6,597 nt of DNA, taken from an uncultured bacterium. Lineage in GTDB: Bacteria > Pseudomonadota > Alphaproteobacteria > CAISDR01. The stretch lies in NCBI GenBank assembly GCA_903884125.1, contig CAISDR010000142.1:1-6597 (forward strand). The letters run 5' to 3'. This document shows positions 1 to 5,638 of this stretch, one piece after another. The notes beneath the pieces were generated by a model, which saw only the letters and a list, made by a program, of their open reading frames with translations, did no database searches and had not been told where the DNA came from. How positions within the stretch are numbered: the stretch's first letter is position 1; each line of letters opens with the position of its first letter. The position numbers were made by a program, and so were the translations under genes.

Positions 1-735
1 CTGGCTATGGTGCTGATTTCCACGGACAAGGCGGTAAATCCATCAAGCTTTATGGGGGCCACCAAGCGGGTTGCAGAATCCTATGTGCTGGCGCTTGACC
101 TTTTGGCCGGATCGACCGATACGCGATTTGTCACGGTGCGCTTTGGCAATGTGCTCGGGTCAACCGGATCGGTGGTGCCGTTGTTTCGCAAACAACTGGC
201 GCGTGGTGGCCCACTGACGGTGACACATCCGGAAATGCGCCGCTTCTTCATGACCATCGGTGAAGCTGTCTCACTTGTGCTGCAGGCATCTGCCGACGCC
301 CTGTCGCGGAACCATCATGTCGATGGTGGGCGTATTCATGTGCTGGACATGGGTGAGCAAATTCCCATTCTTGATCTGGCGCGAGAAATGATCCGCTTGG
401 CAGGCTTTGAACCGGGTCGCGACATCCAGATTGTATTCACCGGATTACGACCCGGCGAAAAGCTGGAAGAGGAACTTTTTCATGACAGCGAGCCACCTGT
501 GCCAACCCAGATTCCAGGCGTCCTGCTGGCTGCACCGCGTAACGCGGACCTGATGCAGGTCAGGGGAATGCTTGACAAGATTGCAGCAGCCGTGAACGCC
601 GTGGATGCGCATGCGGTTATGGATGCAGTATCGGTCATTGTACCAGAATGGACGCGCCCGATAATCCCTCAGGACCCAACGACGGATGAGACCTCGGAAC
701 ATCGCGGCAGTCGTTCCGCGAGCGGCGAGGACTGA
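1..735 (+). CDS. Polysaccharide biosynthesis protein, CapD/FlaA1/WbpM-type UDP-sugar C4,C6-dehydratase (C-terminal part, 5' truncated)
   Basis: The reading frame is open from the window edge, so the first Met (position 7) is internal and the true start lies upstream. Family members convert UDP-GlcNAc-type sugars to 4-keto-6-deoxy intermediates for capsule, O-antigen or protein glycosylation. Visible from the Met at 7 are STDKAVNP (residues 5-12), then MGATKR (16-21), giving an M-x3-K pair where classical short-chain dehydrogenases have Y-x3-K; WbpM-like enzymes are known to use this SMK version of the triad. Further on come VRFGNVLGSTGSV (about 44-56), HPEMRRFFMT (about 74-83), a DMGE motif and GLRPGEKLEEELF, all hallmark C-terminal motifs. 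Full-length relatives are usually above 600 residues with an N-terminal membrane region; only about the last 244 are here. The tail after about residue 215 is polar and probably disordered. The next gene starts 6 bp downstream, suggesting one transcript. The exact sugar product cannot be inferred. Confidence 0.93.
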   Translation: MAMVLISTDKAVNPSSFMGATKRVAESYVLALDLLAGSTDTRFVTVRFGNVLGSTGSVVPLFRKQLARGGPLTVTHPEMRRFFMTIGEAVSLVLQASADALSRNHHVDGGRIHVLDMGEQIPILDLAREMIRLAGFEPGRDIQIVFTGLRPGEKLEEELFHDSEPPVPTQIPGVLLAAPRNADLMQVRGMLDKIAAAVNAVDAHAVMDAVSVIVPEWTRPIIPQDPTTDETSEHRGSRSASGED

Positions 736-741
736 TCCATA

Positions 742-2052
742 ATGTTCTGGATAGAAGGATTCATCATCTTTGGCCTGGTCCTATTAAACGGCCTTCTGGC
801 TATGGCCGAACTGGCAATTGTTTCTTCGCGTCCCCAAAGGCTTCAGGCCATGGCCGAAGCAGGGCAGGCTGGTGCTGCACGCGCGCTGGAACTGGCGCGC
901 GATCCCGGCAGGCTGCTGTCAACGGTCCAGACCGGTATCACGCTGATCGGCGTGCTGGTAGGCGCATTATCGGGCACAACCCTGGCGCATCCACTGGCCG
1001 ATGCAATGCGCGAGGCTAGCGTTTTTTCCGAATATGCGGACGAAATTGCATTTGCACTTGTCGTCTCGCTATCGACCTATGTCACACTGATTATTGGCGA
1101 ACTTGTGCCCAAACAATTGGGTTTGCGGCATGCTGAAAACCTTGCGGTTATTCTGGCGCCGCCGGTTCATTTCCTGGCGCAGATCACTGCGCCTGCGGTG
1201 TGGCTTCTTGATCAGTCATCACGGACGCTGCTTTCGCTGTTTGGCGCAGGCAGTGTCGGCGAAGAAGTCACCGAAGAAGAGGTCAAGATCCTGATTGATG
1301 AAGGCACCAAGGCGGGAATCTTTGAACCGGCCGAACAGGATATGTTTGTCCGGGTAATGCGATTTGCTGATCGGGCAGTTGCATCATTGATGACACCGCG
1401 GGTCGATATCGAATGGCTGTCGCTGGATGAAAATCTGGACGACCTGATCCTGAAAGTCTGTGATGGTGGGCATTCCCGCTATCCGGTTGGCCGCGATGGC
1501 CTGGATGAAGTCCAGGGTGTGGTTTTTGCCCGTGATATTCTGGCAGCCGCACTCAAAGCGATGGAAGCGGGCCAGCGCAAGCTTGATCTTGAGCCGTACT
1601 TAAAAGCCTTGCCCGCCATTCATGAATCCACACCCGCACTCAAGGCGCTGGAACTGATGCGTGCAGCCCAGGCTCATGTGGCGCTGGTGGTCGATGAATA
1701 TGGTCAGGTCGAAGGCCTGGTTACGGTAACCGATGTGCTTGAGGCATTGGTCGGCGAATTACCCGAAGGTGGCCGCGAAGATGATCCCTCGGCAGTGCAG
1801 CGCGCCGATGGCACCTGGCTTCTGGATGGCTCGATCCCGGTCGAGGAAGTCAAACATCTGTTCGGGCTTGATGATCTGCCGGATGAAGACAGGTACGAGA
1901 CCCTTGCCGGGTTTATCATGGCAGGATTGGGTGCTGTGCCGCATACCGGTGCCATTGTGCGCCATGCGGGTTTCAAGTTTGAAGTTGTGGATATGGACGG
2001 CCGGCGTGTGGACAAAGTGCTGGCGGGCAAGGACGATGCAAAGGTGATTTAG
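742..2052 (+). CDS. Hemolysin family protein: CNNM (DUF21), CBS pair and CorC/HlyC transporter-associated domain
   Basis: A complete 436-residue inner-membrane protein of the CorC/TlyC/YtfL type. The CNNM domain (about 1-190) holds hydrophobic segments near 5-27, 62-82, 102-120 and 133-156. It includes the N-terminal LLNGLLAMAELAIVSSRPQR pattern and the GELVPK motif (119-124). The first CBS motif follows MTPRVDI (217-223); the second ends in DEYGQVEGLVTVTDVLEALVGE (split here as DEYGQVEG at 318-325 and LVTVTDVLEALVGE at 326-339). A C-terminal CorC_HlyC domain spans about 350-427. Related proteins have been implicated in Mg2+/Co2+ or other cation transport and resistance; the family name hemolysin is historical and does not show haemolytic activity. 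A GAGG at 727-730 lies 11 nt before the ATG at 742, an acceptable if slightly distant ribosome site inside the end of the preceding gene. The TAG stop overlaps the convergent gene by 4 bp. The transported ion is unknown. Confidence 0.95.
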   Translation: MFWIEGFIIFGLVLLNGLLAMAELAIVSSRPQRLQAMAEAGQAGAARALELARDPGRLLSTVQTGITLIGVLVGALSGTTLAHPLADAMREASVFSEYADEIAFALVVSLSTYVTLIIGELVPKQLGLRHAENLAVILAPPVHFLAQITAPAVWLLDQSSRTLLSLFGAGSVGEEVTEEEVKILIDEGTKAGIFEPAEQDMFVRVMRFADRAVASLMTPRVDIEWLSLDENLDDLILKVCDGGHSRYPVGRDGLDEVQGVVFARDILAAALKAMEAGQRKLDLEPYLKALPAIHESTPALKALELMRAAQAHVALVVDEYGQVEGLVTVTDVLEALVGELPEGGREDDPSAVQRADGTWLLDGSIPVEEVKHLFGLDDLPDEDRYETLAGFIMAGLGAVPHTGAIVRHAGFKFEVVDMDGRRVDKVLAGKDDAKVI

Positions 2053-2699
2053 AAAAGATGAAGCGTCGTGCCAACCAGCGCTACAGGCCAGCGACCCAGT
2101 TCAAACAGACGAAACTTGTCAACAAACGGATGGTCGTCGACACCGGCGGCAAGAACCAGTGCGGCCAGATGGGTTGCCTGAACGGCTGCACCGGCGGCAG
2201 CATGCAACAATAACTCATCTTCGACGCCATGACTGGCGCCCAGCTCTTCGATGGCCGCCAGACTTGCGGCACCAACAAAGCCTTGTACTTCATGCAAGGC
2301 TGCCTCAAGCAGTTCCTGATCCAGGCGACCATAGGCTGACAGGGTTAATTCAGCGCGTAATTGTTCTTCGGTTTCGAATGCTGGTGCGTCGCGGTCCAGT
2401 GTTTCGGCGGCTATTGACGCGGCCTCGAAATCTTCGACCTTTGCTACCATCACATGGGGAAAGCCAAGCCCACTCAGATAGGCGCGCGCAACGCGCGCGT
2501 CTTCGCGCGTCAATGGTTCTCCCAGGCGTGCAAACCAGTTGATATGCGCACTGTGGCGGGCAAACCGGGCGACAAGACCGACCATGCGCTCGGAAAGTGC
2601 CAGTCGCCCTTCTTCGGCAACCAGGTCGTGGCTCCAGGGTTGGTCATCACCTGTGGAATCTGTGCTCAAAACTTTCATTCCTTTGTATGATGCCATCAT
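2049..2699 (-). CDS. Conserved hypothetical protein, soluble, function unknown
   Basis: An open frame of 216 residues if it starts at the ATG at 2699. I do not recognise a named domain. The central part is acidic and helical, with SERMVGLVARFARHSAHINW at about 37-56 and a PLTREDARVARAYLSGLGF stretch near 62-80. An Ala/Leu-rich helix follows (about 166-186), then VDDHPFVDKFRLFELGRWPV (188-207) and a hydrophobic C-terminus. No signal peptide or clear membrane segment is seen; the Ala/Leu helix is short and contains His and Gln. The start is uncertain. ATG at 2699 has GGA 7 nt upstream; ATG at 2696 is adjacent; a TTG at 2717 would add six residues; ATG at 2678 has AAAGGA directly abutting it, too close for normal use. 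Balanced composition and lack of stops over the whole strand argue that it is real. It is the only gene downstream of the hairpin-rich intergenic region on this strand. Confidence 0.8.
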   Translation of the reverse strand: MMASYKGMKVLSTDSTGDDQPWSHDLVAEEGRLALSERMVGLVARFARHSAHINWFARLGEPLTREDARVARAYLSGLGFPHVMVAKVEDFEAASIAAETLDRDAPAFETEEQLRAELTLSAYGRLDQELLEAALHEVQGFVGAASLAAIEELGASHGVEDELLLHAAAGAAVQATHLAALVLAAGVDDHPFVDKFRLFELGRWPVALVGTTLHLF

Positions 2700-2772
2700 A
2701 GCGTGATCCGGCACCAAAGCCAGATCGCTGCGCTATGGAATATCGGGCAACGCCGGAATTTGCACCCCGCGT

Positions 2773-2812
2773 GGCGGCCGGACTCTAAAGGGGGGGGAAG
2801 AGTTCGGCCGCC
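2773..2812. repeat. Long inverted repeat (14-bp arms, 12-nt loop with G8)
   Basis: The left arm GGCGGCCGGACTCT (2773-2786) and right arm AGAGTTCGGCCGCC (2799-2812) are complementary at 13 of 14 positions, with position 2781 opposite 2804 as G/T. The 12-nt loop is AAA, eight G, A. This is the strongest inverted repeat in the window. No T-run follows on either strand, so it does not look like an intrinsic terminator. Confidence 0.85.
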
Positions 2813-2941
2813 GGGCGGCGGGTTGGCCGCATGGTGTCGTCGGGGGGAACGAGCGACACGCTTGGTTGAGCACTTCGGACATCAATGGGGATATCGAGTC
2901 CGATGCGACTTTCTCAACCGCACGATATTGAGATGGTGACG

Positions 2942-2963
2942 CCGGACCCGGACTTCAAGTCCG
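2942..2963 (+). repeat. Tandem CCGGAC direct repeat feeding a small perfect hairpin
   Basis: CCGGAC occurs twice in tandem (2942-2947 and 2948-2953); the second copy forms a hairpin with AGTCCG at 2958-2963. The same CCGGAC occurs at 2778-2783 in the first hairpin, and TCGGAC at 2875-2880 in the fourth. The complementary GTCCG is present at 2898-2902 and 2959-2963. Stem arms of different hairpins are therefore interchangeable, which would allow alternative pairings. Confidence 0.6.
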
Positions 2964-3043
2964 ACAAATGGCAATTTCAGAATCCATCGCCAAGATTAGT
3001 AGCAGGCGTCAATCATATGAACTTGTTACATAATTGGGCTATT

Positions 3044-4105
3044 TCAGACACGTTCTAATGCTTTTGCGGCCATTTTTTCTTCGTTCATCAGTCGAGACAG
3101 ACCGTGAAACATCTCTGATCGCAGGAATTCCGCCCGCTTGGCGGGGCCGCCCCCCTGGCTTGGAAATCGTTCGCTCCACAGGTCGAGCTTCAGGCTAAGG
3201 CCGCAAAGCACGCTGCCAATTGACGCATGGTTGGATGTGACCATGTCGCGAAAGGAATTGAAATTCTCGCGCGTCATATCCGACCATAAAACCCGTGACC
3301 GCAGGTTGAAGGTTTCAAATCGACCGGTAATGGATGTCACGGTCTGATTCAGCATGGATTTGATGGATTCTAGAAGTTCCATGGTCTGAGCATCGCGACG
3401 GGTCAATTCGGATTCCTTGACCCCGTCAGCCCAGTCACAAAAGCTGTCAATCATTGGCACAATGCGGTCCAGCACTTTCTTGAAATAGGCCAGCGACAAA
3501 AACACATCGCCATAGTCTTCAAGAAATTTTGGGAGGTCCTGCGGGCCGACACCCAGGCGTTCCGACAGAAACTGCAATCGTTTTTTAGCCTCGACCCGGT
3601 CCGGTGTTTTCAGTCGGTTCAGGATGTCCGCCATGTCGTTCATCTCGGTCGAATCGCCTTCGCCATAGATGTAATTGATCAGCGGCCTCGTGAACGAGCG
3701 CATATATTCAGTCAGCTCAGCGCGCTTTTTTGCACTCAGGCTCAAGCCGGATTCGTCGGTCACCGGGATTTCCAGCTGACGCAAGGTGATGCGCAGGGAA
3801 TACACGTCAAACGAATGCAGCATGCCCAGTTTTGCCAATAGTGGCGCGTCTTCTTTCAGTGCATCCACGTCAGATGGAAAAACCCGTTCAAGCCCGGTAA
3901 TTGGCACCTGCCCGGAACCTGCGTTGGGATCGCGGAACAATTCAATGCGCGTTTCGAATTGGGCATTCTTGATCAAGCGTGCATTGCGCAAGCCACGCGT
4001 CTTCAACGGCAAAATAGACAAGGGCATGAGATGCAGTGCATCGCGTGCATTGTCAAATTCTTCCTGGGCGGCGGAAGCCAGATGTTCTTCTGTTGTTTCT
4101 GACAT
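3044..4105 (-). CDS. Hypothetical protein of 353 residues, soluble and mainly helical, function unknown
   Basis: A complete frame from ATG at 4105 to TGA at 3044-3046. Upstream of the ATG a GGA lies 6 nt away, a weak but usable ribosome site. I recognise no domain. There is no signal peptide and no membrane segment. The N-terminal ~40 residues are mixed and acidic, followed by a more beta-like stretch (about 45-115). The rest appears helical, including KKRAELTEYMRSFTRPLINY (126-145), a segment around 155-215 rich in Leu, Lys and Asp, and SIKSMLNQTVTSITGRFETF (248-267). A Gly-rich turn SQGGGPAKR (316-324) precedes a helical C-terminus. Coding character is good, with ordinary codon use and no signs of decay. 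It sits alone: 139 bp separates it from the pyrD end upstream, and the hairpin region follows it. Because relatives I might compare with are themselves unannotated, I offer no function. Confidence 0.85.
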   Translation of the reverse strand: MSETTEEHLASAAQEEFDNARDALHLMPLSILPLKTRGLRNARLIKNAQFETRIELFRDPNAGSGQVPITGLERVFPSDVDALKEDAPLLAKLGMLHSFDVYSLRITLRQLEIPVTDESGLSLSAKKRAELTEYMRSFTRPLINYIYGEGDSTEMNDMADILNRLKTPDRVEAKKRLQFLSERLGVGPQDLPKFLEDYGDVFLSLAYFKKVLDRIVPMIDSFCDWADGVKESELTRRDAQTMELLESIKSMLNQTVTSITGRFETFNLRSRVLWSDMTRENFNSFRDMVTSNHASIGSVLCGLSLKLDLWSERFPSQGGGPAKRAEFLRSEMFHGLSRLMNEEKMAAKALERV

Positions 4106-4127
4106 TCAATTTCCAAACCGGAGCGAC

Positions 4128-4156
4128 ATAATATTCGACGCGGAACCGTAACAGAA
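4128..4156 (-). promoter_or_regulatory. Possible sigma-70-type promoter for the 353-residue hypothetical gene
   Basis: On the - strand TTCTGT (4156-4151) and TATTAT (4133-4128) are separated by 17 nt, with the -10 about 22 nt before the ATG at 4105. The -10 is good (5 of 6) but the -35 is poor. A rival pair is TTGGGC (4201-4196) with TAATAA (4178-4173), also 17 nt apart. Either would make this gene independent of the pyrD operon. Weak evidence only. Confidence 0.2.
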
Positions 4157-4193
4157 CCAATGCCACAAATACTTATTAGCATTGCATGATAAC

Positions 4194-4230
4194 TGGCCCA
4201 AGGCCAAAGGTCCAAGCCTATCGCTTGGGA
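4194..4230 (-). terminator. Two small hairpins after pyrD, possible transcript end
   Basis: Downstream of the pyrD stop on the - strand are CCAAGC/GCTTGG (arms 4223-4228 and 4212-4217, 5-nt loop) and then TGGCC/GGCCA (arms 4202-4206 and 4194-4198, 3-nt loop). They fall in the 139-bp spacer where the operon should end. There is no T-run after either, so a classical intrinsic terminator is not shown; they might instead protect the transcript 3' end. Confidence 0.3.
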
Positions 4231-4244
4231 CATAGGGTCTGAAC

Positions 4245-5300
4245 CTAGCCAGACGGACGCAAGCTGCGCAGACTGGCCAGATCACGCACGCCTGCTTCGA
4301 TCATGCAGGTCAAAATGTCACGCTTTATTTTGGAAACCAGATCAGGGCCGTGAAAAACAAGGCCGGTATAAAGCTGAACAAGATCTGCGCCAGCCAGTAA
4401 TTTCTCAAAAGCATCCCGACCACTTGTCACACCACCGGCGCCGATCAGAACCAGACGGCCTGCCGCTGCTCTGGCTGCAATACGCAACGTGTCAGTCGCC
4501 GGTCCCATCAGGGGAACGCCGGACAGACCGCCAGCTTCCCCAGCATTGGGACTTTGCAAAAAGTCAGGGCGTGCAATTGTCGTATTGGTGGCAATCAGTC
4601 CGTCTATTCCAGCAGAAATAGATATAGCAACAATTTCCTCCACTGCTTCGCCACTGAGGTCAGGGGCGATTTTCAAAACCAGTGGCGTTGTGCGTTTCAA
4701 CAAGGTGCGCGCATCAACCAGTCGACCCAGCAGTTCTTCCAGTGACGCACGATCCTGCAGGCCGCGCAGGCCTGGCGTGTTGGGAGATGAGATATTGACC
4801 GTTACGTAATTGCACAGATCAATGACCGCCTTCAGGCCCAGCACATAATCATTGATACGATCTTCGCTGTCCTTGTTAGCGCCGATATTCGCACCGACAA
4901 TACCCGGTCGTCCTTGACGCGCCTGCAGCCTTTCAGTCAGCCTATCAAGACCATTGTTATTAAATCCCATACGGTTGATGACAGCCTGATCTTCATTGAG
5001 CCGGAACAGGCGCGGTTTGGGATTTCCCGCCTGGGGACGTGGGGTCACTGTTCCCACTTCCACATGGCCCATACCTAATGCCAGCATGGCATCTGGAACC
5101 TCGCCGTTTTTATCAAAGCCTGCCGCCAGACCCAAGGGATTGGAAAAGGTTTGGCCCAGCGCATTGACCGCAAGACTTGGCGGATCCGGTGTGGTCTGTC
5201 GGGGACCCAGACCAAACCGCAATGCGTTGATCGTCGTGCGATGGGCCAGTTCCGCCGGTAATTGCCGCAGCAACGGCAAGGCCAATGCCGCAAGGCTCAT
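4245..5300 (-). CDS. pyrD: Dihydroorotate dehydrogenase (quinone), family 2
   Basis: A complete 351-residue enzyme that oxidises dihydroorotate to orotate, the fourth step of UMP synthesis, passing electrons via FMN to membrane quinone. The N-terminal ~30 residues form the amphipathic helix pair typical of family 2 and needed for membrane contact. FMN/substrate motifs are NPLGLAAGFDKNGE (54-67), VGTVTPRPQAGNPKPRLFR (82-100), NRMGFNNNG (109-117) and GANIGANK (136-143). NISSPNTPGLRGLQ (169-182) contains the catalytic Ser (172), a serine rather than the cysteine of family 1. Next are VLKIAPDL (208-215), ATNTTI (237-242), the phosphate-binding IGAGGVTSG (286-294) and LYTGLVFHGP (310-319). Length is normal. 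Its ATG overlaps the DUF952 stop as ATGA, and no good ribosome site precedes it, so translation probably depends on the upstream gene. It is the last gene of the operon. Confidence 0.98.
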   Translation of the reverse strand: MSLAALALPLLRQLPAELAHRTTINALRFGLGPRQTTPDPPSLAVNALGQTFSNPLGLAAGFDKNGEVPDAMLALGMGHVEVGTVTPRPQAGNPKPRLFRLNEDQAVINRMGFNNNGLDRLTERLQARQGRPGIVGANIGANKDSEDRINDYVLGLKAVIDLCNYVTVNISSPNTPGLRGLQDRASLEELLGRLVDARTLLKRTTPLVLKIAPDLSGEAVEEIVAISISAGIDGLIATNTTIARPDFLQSPNAGEAGGLSGVPLMGPATDTLRIAARAAAGRLVLIGAGGVTSGRDAFEKLLAGADLVQLYTGLVFHGPDLVSKIKRDILTCMIEAGVRDLASLRSLRPSG

Positions 5301-5638
5301 GACAGGGCCGGAAAAATATGTGCGCCGCTGGCGTCCAGTTTTAATACGTGGACAGATTGAACCGCACTTAACGGTAACGGTGCAAAAAGATGAGGAAACA
5401 AGTCCCCGCCGCGCGATGGTTCATAGACAAGTGCTGAACCCAGCACGGCGTCATCCACCGCCAGCAGCACCTGATTATCCTTACCAGCAAAATAAAGTGC
5501 TGCCGTCCGCTTGACCTGGGTACCGGTTGAAAAATGAATATAGCCATCAGTCAGATCAATCCCGGCACCATGAAAGACACCGGCCGCCTGCGCTGCGGAC
5601 CAGACTTCTGCATCCAGAATTTTGTAAATCATTGTCAT
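5297..5638 (-). CDS. DUF952 domain-containing protein
   Basis: A 113-residue soluble protein. It opens with MTMIYKILDAEVWSAAQAAG and has the family signature DGYIHFSTGTQV (31-42). A central LLAVDDAVLGSALVYEPSRG (58-77) and GDLFPHLFAPLPLSAV (78-93) follow, matching DUF952 in order and length (about 110 residues). The conserved His of YIHFST and the later FPHLF His are candidate functional residues. From memory, structures of this family were grouped with the ADP-ribosyltransferase fold; no reaction has been shown to my knowledge. Older annotations calling such proteins glutathione S-transferase-like are not supported by the sequence. Both ends overlap neighbours as ATGA (start with the TPR-like gene stop at 5635-5638, stop with the pyrD start at 5297-5300). 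A second Met at residue 3 is an alternative start but would lose the overlap. Confidence 0.93.
   Translation of the reverse strand: MTMIYKILDAEVWSAAQAAGVFHGAGIDLTDGYIHFSTGTQVKRTAALYFAGKDNQVLLAVDDAVLGSALVYEPSRGGDLFPHLFAPLPLSAVQSVHVLKLDASGAHIFPALS

Larger units (their letters stand above)
2773..2963. ncRNA. Candidate structured RNA: five consecutive hairpins with G-run (+) / C-run (-) loops
   Basis: Five consecutive stem-loops can be drawn. H1: 2773-2786 with 2799-2812. H2: 2815-2819 with 2826-2830, loop GGGTTG. H3: 2834-2842 with 2850-2859, a 9-bp stem with one bulged G at 2853, loop GGGGGAA. H4 is compound: outer 2864-2870 with 2913-2919 (GGTTGAG/CTCAACC), inner 2875-2880 with 2898-2903 (TCGGAC/GTCCGA), apex containing TGGGGAT. 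H5: 2949-2954 with 2958-2963 (CGGACT/AGTCCG), 3-nt loop. This density of pairing is not expected by chance in ordinary spacer DNA. It matches no tRNA, tmRNA, SRP, 6S or RNase P landmark that I know. Strand is unresolved: the one non-Watson-Crick position in H1 is G-U if read on the + strand but C-A on the - strand, which mildly favours +. Alternatives are a long leader of the - strand gene at 2699 or a DNA-level repetitive palindromic element. Confidence 0.45.
2700..3043. other. 344-bp intergenic region with a GC-rich structured core and an AT-rich flank
   Basis: No convincing protein gene is seen here on either strand. The part at 2771-2860 is about 73 percent G+C and contains runs of 8 and 6 consecutive G, while 3011-3040 is only 30 percent G+C. 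The left part (2700-2770) would be the leader of the - strand gene starting near 2699. The right part (2964-3043) would be the trailer of the - strand gene ending at 3044. I found no hairpin followed by a T-run that would serve as a classical terminator, and no clear -35/-10 pair on either strand. The structured core is described separately. Confidence 0.85.

Noticed and set aside
52..66. Met in place of the catalytic Tyr in the dehydratase (M-x3-K), which might suggest an inactive enzyme
   Set aside because: This substitution is the known norm in WbpM/CapD-type enzymes, so it is not a sign of decay.
2159..2542. A 127-codon + strand frame antisense to the gene at 2049-2699
   Set aside because: Arg/His/Pro-rich composition typical of an antisense shadow; the - strand frame has the normal protein composition.
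2773..2812. Intrinsic transcription terminator for the gene ending at 3044
   Set aside because: The hairpin is more than 230 bp downstream of the stop and no T-run follows on the - strand.
2703..2939. A 78-codon + strand frame across the hairpin region
   Set aside because: It lies over long inverted repeats and G-runs, has Arg/Gly/Trp-biased composition typical of GC-rich noncoding DNA, and has no ribosome site.
2773..2963. CRISPR array or known RNA (tRNA, tmRNA, 6S, SRP, RNase P)
   Set aside because: The stems are not repeats of one sequence with uniform spacers, and none of the landmark motifs of those RNAs is present.
4996..5514. A 172-codon + strand frame spanning the DUF952/pyrD junction
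   Set aside because: It is antisense to two confidently identified genes and shows no recognisable motif.
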